This document shows positions 5,226 through 11,461 of a stretch of DNA of 11,461 nt, one piece after another (positions within the stretch are counted from its first letter, which is position 1; each line of letters begins with the position of its first letter). This DNA is from an uncultured Moraxella sp. (lineage in GTDB: Bacteria > Pseudomonadota > Gammaproteobacteria > Pseudomonadales > Moraxellaceae). The stretch lies in the NCBI GenBank assembly GCA_943908425.1, contig CALTTC010000041.1, positions 1-11,461 of the forward strand, written 5' to 3'. The position numbers and the translations under genes are program-made. The notes below the pieces were generated by a model, which saw only the letters and a program-made list of their open reading frames with translations, was not told the origin of the DNA and did not search any database.

Positions 5226-8219
5226 TTGGATACGCTTAGCAGTCTAGAAGAACAAAAACGCTCAGCGGTGACGTTTAAGCTCTTTGGGCAAGAATATGTT
5301 GATGACATCAATGCTTTGGTGCTAGGACTTGATAACTATAAGCAAGCCTTAGATTTAACCAAAGACAGCACCCAGTATGCTGGTGCTATGCAGCAAGAAT
5401 TTGAAAACAAAATGGCGACCACCACCGCTGAGGTGGACAAAGCCAAAACCGCCATTAGCGTGCTTGCCCAAAATGTCGGTAGAGAGCTACTGCCCGTTAT
5501 CGCCCTTGCTGCTAAGGCAACGACAGGGCTTATCAATGGCATTAATGATTTTAGCGAAGCCCACCCCATCTTAACCAAGATTGCAGTACTTGTCGCTAGC
5601 GCACAAGTGGCGATGGTGGGCTTAAAAGCAACAATGACGCTTGCAGGGGCGGTAGGAATACGCACAGGGACACAAATTAGCACAGCGTTTTTGGGCGGAG
5701 CGGGCTCGGTTAATCTTGCGACCCTTGCTGTAGAAAAGTTCAATGTAGCGACCACCAAAGCAGCCCTTACCGCTAACAATCTTGGTCAAGCAAGAATGGG
5801 GCGAACCTTAACGGGGGATTTAAAAGGGCTGACCAGTCAGATGATGACCTTAAATGGTCTGTTTGTCGCGGCGGCTGGGTGGACGATTGGCACAGGCATT
5901 GGCGATGCTTTATATCAAAATAGCAGTGCCGTGCGCGCTTTTGGCGATGAGCTTGGACGCGTGGTGGCGTACTTAGATGCTATGGTTACCGAACGCACTT
6001 TTGACGATGTGCGAGCAAACTTTGAGACGAGTGCCGAAAGTGCTAAAAGGCTTTCAGCGTTACAAAAAGAGCAAGCACACAATACCAATGAAGCCACCGA
6101 AGCGATTTTGGCACAACAGCAAGCGCTAGAACAAAAACAAGCCAACGAAGAACAGCTTGTCAAACTCTATAGCGACATTGAGCAAGCGATTGCTGGCACA
6201 ACCTTAAAAATGGCGGCGCTAAAAGAGCTTGGGCAAGAAAACAGTCAAGAATACCTAAAGCTTAGCGAAGAATTGCAGGGGCTAAAAGCACGCTTACAAG
6301 GCGTAACAGAAGCACAAGGGGCACAAGCAGATGCCAGCAAAAAGCAAAAACTAGCGCAAGAAGCACTTATCTTTGCGATTCAAAAAGCGCGTATTGAACT
6401 TGATGAACAAAAGACGGCACTAGAGGCAATGGAGCTGGCTGGGCAAAGAGGCTCAGAAGGCTATCAGGCGTTAAGCGAAAAAGTAGAAAAAACAGCCAAA
6501 GAGCTGGCTTTATTGATGACAGAAGCCGAAAAAGCGAACATCGGCGACAGACTAAAAACAGATGCCGAAAAAGCCAGCGCCTCTTTTAAGGCGTTAAATT
6601 TAGACATTGAAGCATTTAACACCGGCATTAGTCAAGAAAACAGCGAACGCTTGACCGCCTTCGTTGAAGTTGCCCACCTAGCAGAAGGCGATATTGATAA
6701 GCTTGCCCGTGCTTATAGTGCCGCCAAAGATGCCATTGGCGATAATGTTGCCGCCCAAAATCTGCTAGAAGAAAAACTATTGCAAGTCTCAGAAGGCGAA
6801 GCAGAACTTGCCCAAAATATCAAAAAAAGAGCCACAGAGCAACAAAATGCCACCACCAAATCAGACGCACAGACAGCCGCGATGGCGCGTCTAGGCATAG
6901 AGATGGAGCTTATCAACCAAAAGATGAGTAAAGGCGGCAAGCAGTTGGCGGATGATTTTCGCAAAGCCATCCCTGAGATGAAAAAGGCGGCGAAAAGTGC
7001 CGATGATTTTAAGCGAGCGTTGGCAGAAGCGTTTGATACTAATATTGCCAACGCGCGCACCCAAGAGGACTTTAAAGCAATACAAAAATCCTTAGAAGAC
7101 ACAGGCGCAAAAACCAGCTTAACCAACGAGCATTTACAAAGGCTGTCAGCAGGGGTGCAAGGCGGCGCTGAAGCGGTCAAAAAAGTGATGAAAGAGCAAG
7201 CCGATGCCGCAAAAGCAGCCGAGGCAAGCACCAAAACACTCACCAAAGCCAAAGAAAATGAAACCACGCAGACAGCGACCAACACCGCCGCCCAAGAAAA
7301 CAATATCCGTGCCAAAAAACAAGCGGCTGAAGCCAATAAGCAGTTAGCACAAAGCGCGCAAAGTGCAGAAAACGCCCAAGAAAAACAGAACGCCAGCACG
7401 CAAAAAAACAGTGGACTGCTGCGTGGCTTAGCAGGAATGATAGACAACGGCGTGAATGCCCTAAAAAATATGGCAAACACCACCGAAGAAGCAGGCGGCG
7501 CGTGGAAAGCCTATTGGCAACACTTTAGAAGTGGCGAAGGCACAGGAATGATGCCACTCATTAGCGGATTAAGAAACACGAACGAGCGTCTAAAAGAACA
7601 AATCGGGCAGTTTAATCGTATCAAAGAAGCCGCCAAGCAAGCAGGGACGGCACTCGGCAAAACAACCGCCACAACAGAGGACTTAGCTCGCGCCCAAGCT
7701 GTACTAAAACAAGCCACAGGGGCTAGTATCTTTGGGCTTATCAGAATGGATAACCAAACCCTTGATAACTTAAAAGCTCAAATTGACAGTGCCAAAGCTC
7801 GCCTTGATGACCTAGCACAATCTGCCAAAAATACCGCCGATAGCTTGGAGGGGGAATTAGCGCGTCTTAACGGTGATGACGCACGGGCGGTGGAAATTGA
7901 GAACAGTAAAAAACTAGCCGACCTACAAGAAAAATTAGCCGAAGCACGCAGACGCAACAACAGCGAAGAAATCGCCCAGCTAGAACGTGCCTTGCAACTG
8001 CAGCGACGAATTAACGAAACCAAGCTTGCCAAAACCAAAAGCCAAAATGCTACAGGCAATGAGACACGCCAACGCGCAAGTGGTAATGACTTTGACAGCC
8101 ACATAGACCCAAGCGCGGTGGCTGATGCGTGGGAGGGACGCATTAAGCAAGCTGAAAAAGAGGCGGTTAATCGCTTTGCTACTCAATTAACCAGTGAAGC
8201 CAAACGCCGTGCCAGCTAA
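5226..8219 (+). CDS. tape measure protein, C-terminal portion (about 997 residues)
   Basis: Open in the same frame as the N-terminal fragment. The first in-frame start-like codon after the stop is a TTG at 5226, without a convincing ribosome site, so the stated start is nominal; coding similarity begins right after the stop at 5169. The segment starts with the end of the tape measure core (KLFGQEYVDDINALVLGLDNYKQAL). Two hydrophobic stretches follow (about residues 114-144 and 208-228), the membrane-active or tube-lining helices usual in these proteins, then roughly 700 residues of Ala/Glu/Gln/Lys-rich helix with heptad character. Repetitive Ala-Lys-Gln runs around 7200-7400 (AKKQAAEANKQLAQSAQSAE) fit a long coiled coil. 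The C-terminus is charged (EGRIKQAEKEAVNRFATQL). It is a good match to tape measure C-terminal regions in size and composition, though these diverge fast. Confidence 0.72.
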   Translation: MDTLSSLEEQKRSAVTFKLFGQEYVDDINALVLGLDNYKQALDLTKDSTQYAGAMQQEFENKMATTTAEVDKAKTAISVLAQNVGRELLPVIALAAKATTGLINGINDFSEAHPILTKIAVLVASAQVAMVGLKATMTLAGAVGIRTGTQISTAFLGGAGSVNLATLAVEKFNVATTKAALTANNLGQARMGRTLTGDLKGLTSQMMTLNGLFVAAAGWTIGTGIGDALYQNSSAVRAFGDELGRVVAYLDAMVTERTFDDVRANFETSAESAKRLSALQKEQAHNTNEATEAILAQQQALEQKQANEEQLVKLYSDIEQAIAGTTLKMAALKELGQENSQEYLKLSEELQGLKARLQGVTEAQGAQADASKKQKLAQEALIFAIQKARIELDEQKTALEAMELAGQRGSEGYQALSEKVEKTAKELALLMTEAEKANIGDRLKTDAEKASASFKALNLDIEAFNTGISQENSERLTAFVEVAHLAEGDIDKLARAYSAAKDAIGDNVAAQNLLEEKLLQVSEGEAELAQNIKKRATEQQNATTKSDAQTAAMARLGIEMELINQKMSKGGKQLADDFRKAIPEMKKAAKSADDFKRALAEAFDTNIANARTQEDFKAIQKSLEDTGAKTSLTNEHLQRLSAGVQGGAEAVKKVMKEQADAAKAAEASTKTLTKAKENETTQTATNTAAQENNIRAKKQAAEANKQLAQSAQSAENAQEKQNASTQKNSGLLRGLAGMIDNGVNALKNMANTTEEAGGAWKAYWQHFRSGEGTGMMPLISGLRNTNERLKEQIGQFNRIKEAAKQAGTALGKTTATTEDLARAQAVLKQATGASIFGLIRMDNQTLDNLKAQIDSAKARLDDLAQSAKNTADSLEGELARLNGDDARAVEIENSKKLADLQEKLAEARRRNNSEEIAQLERALQLQRRINETKLAKTKSQNATGNETRQRASGNDFDSHIDPSAVADAWEGRIKQAEKEAVNRFATQLTSEAKRRAS

Positions 8220-8236
8220 GCCCAATGACAACAACC

Positions 8237-8256
8237 CCACTGAACCCCTTCAGCTA
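8237..8256 (+). repeat. 20-bp repeat flanking the tape measure gene, copy 2
   Basis: Second exact copy of CCACTGAACCCCTTCAGCTA, 17 bases after the tape measure stop. As with copy 1, it is followed within about 25 bases by a stem-loop and then the start of the next gene. The two copies are in direct orientation, 4,186 bases apart start to start. Confidence 0.9.
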
Positions 8257-8280
8257 CTGTAACCATCAAAATCACCTTAC

Positions 8281-8300
8281 AATGCCTTATTTAGGGCATT
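8281..8300 (+). other. stem-loop before the post-tape-measure gene
   Basis: AATGCC (8281-8286) pairs with GGCATT (8295-8300) around an 8-base loop. No long T-run follows, so termination is doubtful. It lies just upstream of the TTAGG ribosome site (8301-8305) and ATG (8312) preferred for the next gene, and may modulate its translation. Confidence 0.4.
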
Positions 8301-8311
8301 TTAGGCACGTT

Positions 8312-8725
8312 ATGCACTGGATACTCACCCCCCAAACCACCCCCAAAACCACCCAAAACCCTGCTACCCCCATTGTATTGCACCCCCAGTTTTTTTGGAT
8401 TGATGAATTTGACTGGCAAGCCAAAGTGCTTTCAGAACCCATCTACACCATCACAGGGGCGATGATAATTGAAACAGGGATTAAACAAGCAGGGCGACCC
8501 ATTACTTTAAACGGCGATAATGTTTGGCTAAAAAAATCTGTGCTAGATACGCTGTTTGATTTATCTCAAACGCCTATTCCCTTAAGCCTTAACGTGCCTG
8601 ATGGGCGAGTGTTTGATGTATTGCTTAAAAAAATAGACAAAGTCGCCCCCATCACCGCCTACCAAAAAGCCGATGAAACAGGCGATGACTATTGGCGGTG
8701 CGACATTTTATTCATTACCCTTTAA
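8312..8725 (+). CDS. conserved small tail-module protein of Mu-like siphophages
   Basis: From the preferred ATG at 8312 the product is 137 residues. The frame is open from an ATG at 8225, but that start has no ribosome site and would translate the 20-bp repeat and the stem-loop; 8312 is preceded by TTAGG at 8301-8305. The protein has a Pro/Thr-rich start, then a pattern seen in small proteins encoded just after the tape measure gene in such phages: FFWIDEFDW, TITGAMIIETGIKQAGRPITLNGDNVWL, a helix, LSLNVPDGRVFDVLLKK and a final DDYWRCDILF strand. It is beta-rich and probably part of the tail tip or baseplate hub; that role is inferred from position, and the family has no well-defined function known to me. 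The stop overlaps the ribosome site of the portal gene. Confidence 0.66.
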   Translation: MHWILTPQTTPKTTQNPATPIVLHPQFFWIDEFDWQAKVLSEPIYTITGAMIIETGIKQAGRPITLNGDNVWLKKSVLDTLFDLSQTPIPLSLNVPDGRVFDVLLKKIDKVAPITAYQKADETGDDYWRCDILFITL

Positions 8726-8735
8726 GGATGAGGCA

Positions 8736-10298
8736 ATGCTAAAAACGCTAACCACCCCCCTTGCTTCTTTTGCCGACAAACTCAACGACCGCCTTGGCGG
8801 ACTGCTTGCCATAGACACCGATGTATCGCTTGACAGACTGCTTTGGCAAACAGGCAAAAGCCGTGAAGAGCTGTTAGAGATTATCCTAGCGGACGATGAA
8901 ATAGACGCTTGCCGTCAAGACATTGAAAGTGCCTTAAAAGCCAAGCCTTATCGCATTTGGGGCGATGAATTGTCCGAAGATGACGTAAACCGCTTGCTTG
9001 CTGCCATTCGCCCTCATCTGCCAACGCTGATAGCCACCGCCGTGTTGGCACGCTTTAATGGCTTTGCCATTGTTGAATATGTCTACAAGCAAGACGATAA
9101 AGGCTTTTGGGGGATTGATAAAATGCTCGCCAAAGACGGCGAAACCCACAACTTTACGCTCACACGCCACGGCAAGTTGCTATTTAACGATGGCATAAAC
9201 TTGACCCCCATTGACACCCAAATCAAGTGCCTTGCCTTAACAAGCCGTGCAACCCCAGCTCGCCCAATGGGGGAGATGATGATAGTGAAAGCCTACCCTG
9301 CGGTGATGCTAAGAAACAAAGGCTTTGCCTATGCAGGGCAATTTATCGCCAGATACGCCCAGCCCTTTATTATAGGTAAGCAGGGGCAACTGGGGGCGAC
9401 AAGCTTTGTCAAAGCCATTTTTAACCTAGCAGGGGGCGGAGCGGCGGCCATTGGCAGTGATGACAGCATTGAGATTAGCCAATTATCCAGTAATGGCGAT
9501 GCCTTTACCACGATAGAACGACTGTGTAACGCTCGCATTCAAAAGCTTGTTTTGGGGCGGGTTAAAATCTCTGAGCTGACCACAGGTAGCCGTGCCGCCA
9601 CCGAAACAGACGATAAGGCACGTATGGACAGAATGAGCGGTTATGCCGAGCTGTTAGGGCAAGCCGTGCAACACGCCCTAGATGCCATTATTGCCGTTAA
9701 TAACGAATACGGCACGCCCATACACGCCCCCAATGGGATTATCTTTGAATTTGCTGAGCCTACGGCAGTGGATTTAAACCGAGCCGGCCGTGATAAAACC
9801 TATGCCGAGATGGGGCTTGCCTTCACCGCTGATTATTATAAAGATATGTTGGGGCTTGAAGAGCATCATTTTAGCCTAAGCAACACGCCAATAAGCAAAG
9901 CACCAGCAAGCAATACGCCAAACAGCAATACGCCAATGGATAACAGCAATAACAGCCACGCCCATTTAAACCACGCCCAATCCCTTTTGAGCCACCGCCC
10001 CAACGATGGCGATTTTGTCCTATCCGATGGCAATAGCACTCAAACCCAATCACCCATCAAAGACACCCTAACGGCGGTATTGACCTTGTCAGACAGTGAA
10101 AATTATAGTGATTTTCAAGCAAAACTGTCCGCCCTTGATGCTTTTGATTTGCCAAGCGATAAGCTCATCACCGACCTTGCCCAAAAAAGTGCAAACGAGT
10201 GGCTAAAAGGATTAAATAGTGATTTGACCCACGACCACGACAAGGACAGCAATAACACAGGGGATGGCAACGACAAGGCGGACAGCAATGGCAACTAG
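8736..10298 (+). CDS. phage portal protein, Mu Gp29 type (DUF935)
   Basis: The portal forms the ring at one head vertex through which DNA is packed and ejected and to which the tail is joined. The 520-residue product matches the DUF935/Mu Gp29 family: RLLAAIRPHLPTLIATAVLARFNGFAIVEYVY in the N-terminal part, a central LRNKGFAYAGQFIARYAQPFIIGK segment, a Gly/Ala-rich loop followed by IEISQLSSNGDAFTTIE, and RIQKLVLGRVKISELTTGSRAATETDDKARMD. The frame is open upstream to 8673, but the ATG at 8736 is chosen because AAGGATGAGG (8724-8733) precedes it and 8673 would overlap the upstream gene by 53 bases. After about residue 385 comes a Ser/Asn/Thr/Pro-rich repeat linker, a helical C-terminal segment and a His/Asp/Asn-rich tail. 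The gene overlaps the MuF gene by 11 bases. In Mu the portal gene precedes the capsid genes; here it follows the tape measure gene. Confidence 0.86.
   Translation: MLKTLTTPLASFADKLNDRLGGLLAIDTDVSLDRLLWQTGKSREELLEIILADDEIDACRQDIESALKAKPYRIWGDELSEDDVNRLLAAIRPHLPTLIATAVLARFNGFAIVEYVYKQDDKGFWGIDKMLAKDGETHNFTLTRHGKLLFNDGINLTPIDTQIKCLALTSRATPARPMGEMMIVKAYPAVMLRNKGFAYAGQFIARYAQPFIIGKQGQLGATSFVKAIFNLAGGGAAAIGSDDSIEISQLSSNGDAFTTIERLCNARIQKLVLGRVKISELTTGSRAATETDDKARMDRMSGYAELLGQAVQHALDAIIAVNNEYGTPIHAPNGIIFEFAEPTAVDLNRAGRDKTYAEMGLAFTADYYKDMLGLEEHHFSLSNTPISKAPASNTPNSNTPMDNSNNSHAHLNHAQSLLSHRPNDGDFVLSDGNSTQTQSPIKDTLTAVLTLSDSENYSDFQAKLSALDAFDLPSDKLITDLAQKSANEWLKGLNSDLTHDHDKDSNNTGDGNDKADSNGN
9879..9936 (+). 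repeat. short repeats encoding SNTP units in the portal linker
   Basis: The 13-mer AGCAA[C/T]ACGCCAA is found at 9879-9891, 9909-9921 and 9924-9936, spaced by multiples of 15 bases (30 and 15). Each copy encodes Ser-Asn-Thr-Pro. The linker separates the DUF935 core from the C-terminal helical segment and is likely variable in length between relatives. Confidence 0.75.
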
Positions 10299-11461
10299 CC
10301 CCACACGCTTAAAAAACCCCCAAGCGATACAGCATTTAAAAGACAAAGTCCTATTGCCTGCCTTTAGCTATGCTGATGTGTTGGCTTATGAGCACGCCAT
10401 TGCCTTTAGTGTGGCTAAGATGATGAACGCCGATATGCTTGCCGACACCCAACACGCCTTAGTTCAAGCCTTAGAAAATGGCACGCCTTTTAGTGAATTT
10501 AAAAAACAGCTTAAGCTGTATTTGATGGCAAAAGGTTGGTGGGGCGAGCAAATGGTCATTGACCCCAAAGACGGACAAAGTAAAAAAGTCCAATTAGGCA
10601 GTAACAGACGGCTTAAAATCATTTATGAAACCAACTTATCTGCCGCCTATGCCCAAGGGCGTTGGCAAAAAATCCAAAGCAACAAACGGCTACTGCCTTA
10701 TCTGCAATATATGCCGTCCATCTCCAAAGCACGCCGTGATGAGCATAAACCCTATTATGGGCTAGTACGCCCTGTAGATGACCCGATATGGCAACTTATC
10801 TATCCGCCCAATGGCTTTGGCTGTAAATGCTGGACCAAAAGCCTAAGCAAAAACGAAGCACAAGCGTTGTTAGAGAAACAAGCCAAACAAGGCACACGCT
10901 TTGATTTACCCATCATCACCCACCACAATCACCGCCGTGGCGTGGACATAAAAACGGTGCAAGGCACGCAAGAAAGCTTTGCTGGTAATGGCGACAGATT
11001 GTCGGCACTGCTTAAGGTGGCAGGGCAGAAGCACGGCGACAGCTTTAGCCAAACGATTAAACAGCAGTTAAGCGAGTTTATGCTGGATTTGGTGGCAAGC
11101 CCTAATTTTAATCAATTTGTGCCAACTGTCATAGGTGATGAGTTTACAACAAGGTTTAATGAGCTTAAAAGTTTGATTAAAGATACAGGGGGCAATCGGG
11201 AAAACTCAATGGCAATAAGAAAGCAATTTGCCAAAGGCGATAATTATGTGGTAGCAACGATTAGTCCAGAGATAAAAGAACGCTTAGGCAGTCAAACCAA
11301 TATTATTTGGTTATCAGATGATACCATTATAAAAATGCTATCTCACCACCCAGAGCTTGATTTATTGCCCTTGTTTCGTGATACGCATTTGATATTGAAG
11401 AATGCAGAGCTGATTGTTAAAGAAAACGATTTAAATATTACCTACTTTCGGGTTGGTAAGC
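10288..11461 (+). CDS. MuF minor head protein with C-terminal BECR-type toxin domain (partial)
   Basis: The gene runs off the window after 391 codons. The ATG at 10288 overlaps the portal gene by 11 bases, with AAGG upstream. Residues about 20-190 are the MuF head-morphogenesis domain (Mu gpF, SPP1 gp7 relatives), shown by YETNLSAAYAQGRW, then a RRDEHKPYYGLVRPVDDPIW stretch and PPNGFGCKCW with its paired cysteines (residues 111-182). A connecting region follows. From about residue 270 the protein changes character: IIWLSDDTIIKMLSHHPELD (339-358), LILKNAELIVKEN and ITYFRVGK resemble the LS-D-T--K---HPEL pattern of PBECR/BECR-fold RNase-like domains fused to MuF proteins in temperate phages. 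GC falls from about 47% (10621-10980) to about 36% (11101-11460) by hand count. The MuF part probably sits at the portal and may enter the host cell with DNA, carrying the toxin domain. The toxin call is by pattern recognition; the end of the domain and any immunity gene are outside the window. Confidence 0.82.
   Translation, partial: MATSPTRLKNPQAIQHLKDKVLLPAFSYADVLAYEHAIAFSVAKMMNADMLADTQHALVQALENGTPFSEFKKQLKLYLMAKGWWGEQMVIDPKDGQSKKVQLGSNRRLKIIYETNLSAAYAQGRWQKIQSNKRLLPYLQYMPSISKARRDEHKPYYGLVRPVDDPIWQLIYPPNGFGCKCWTKSLSKNEAQALLEKQAKQGTRFDLPIITHHNHRRGVDIKTVQGTQESFAGNGDRLSALLKVAGQKHGDSFSQTIKQQLSEFMLDLVASPNFNQFVPTVIGDEFTTRFNELKSLIKDTGGNRENSMAIRKQFAKGDNYVVATISPEIKERLGSQTNIIWLSDDTIIKMLSHHPELDLLPLFRDTHLILKNAELIVKENDLNITYFRVGK

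Larger units (their letters stand above)
4119..8219 (+). pseudogene. tail tape measure gene interrupted by an in-frame stop
   Basis: A single reading frame runs from the ATG at 4119 to the TAA at 8217-8219 (1,366 codons), broken only by a TAA at 5166-5168 (codon 350). Both sides are in the same frame, so this is a point nonsense change and not a frameshift. The joined product would be a normal tape measure protein, which sets tail length and passes through the membrane during DNA entry; at the usual rule of about 0.15 nm per residue it would give a tail near 200 nm. The sequence around the stop reads EAIGL, stop, GVKLAKDISDNPQKAL, where related proteins usually have GLSxxxLAKDI; a TCA to TAA change would explain it. 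No ATG or good ribosome site follows closely, so the second part is unlikely to restart efficiently. A sequencing error or stop read-through cannot be excluded. Confidence 0.8.

Noticed and set aside
5150..5240. Programmed frameshift or split of the tape measure gene into two real genes
   Set aside because: Both parts are in the same frame, so a frameshift cannot join them, and the second part has no credible start codon or ribosome site near its beginning; the break falls inside a conserved domain.
6713..7483. 256-codon open frame on the - strand within the tape measure region
   Set aside because: It is the antisense shadow of Ala/Glu/Lys/Gln-rich helix codons; the product is an unnatural Ser/Ala/Leu/Phe-rich string with no ribosome site or recognisable domain. 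The same applies to the - strand frames at 4586-5119, 5336-5779 and 7778-8143.

Overview
The window is part of the late, virion-building region of a temperate phage (prophage) of the Mu-like transposable type. All genes are on the + strand and closely packed. Codon preference (GCC, CAA, AAA, frequent CCCC/GCCCC runs, moderate GC) and overall style suggest a Moraxellaceae host, most likely Moraxella. That is inference from sequence style; no host marker gene is present.

Layout. At 60-3246 lies a head-completion and tail-tube block: a lambda gpE-type major capsid protein, a Mu Gp36-type (DUF1320) protein, a Mu gpG-type virion morphogenesis protein, a Gp37-type protein and a major tail tube protein. 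A strong terminator-like hairpin (3272-3297) follows. At 3479-4071 sits a two-gene toxin-antitoxin unit: a 67-residue putative antitoxin overlapping by 4 bp a Fic-fold Doc toxin with an intact HAFNDGNKRT motif. It has its own leader, and occupies the place where tail assembly chaperones are normally encoded. The tape measure gene (4119-8219) follows, with an in-frame TAA at 5166-5168 that splits it into 349 and about 1016 codons. Then come a small tail-module protein (about 8312-8725), a DUF935 portal protein (8736-10298) and a MuF minor head protein (10288 to the window edge). The absence of a sheath gene points to a long non-contractile tail, as in B3/D3112-type Mu relatives.

How the genes work together. 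Capsid, portal and MuF protein build the head; the gpG, Gp36 and Gp37 proteins are likely connector or tail-completion parts; tail tube, tape measure and the small protein build the tail. Two accessory anti-bacterial functions are added: the Doc module, and a C-terminal extension of the MuF protein that looks like a BECR-fold (PBECR-type) RNase toxin domain and has a visibly lower GC content than the rest of the gene.

The most notable points are the MuF-toxin fusion, the toxin-antitoxin unit in the chaperone position, the nonsense codon in the tape measure gene, and an exact 20-bp repeat (4051-4070 and 8237-8256) bracketing the tape measure gene. The portal and MuF genes also lie after the tape measure instead of before the capsid. 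The longest gene-free stretch is 3247-3478 (232 bases), which holds the terminator and the toxin-antitoxin leader. No tRNA, rRNA, CRISPR array or insertion sequence was seen.
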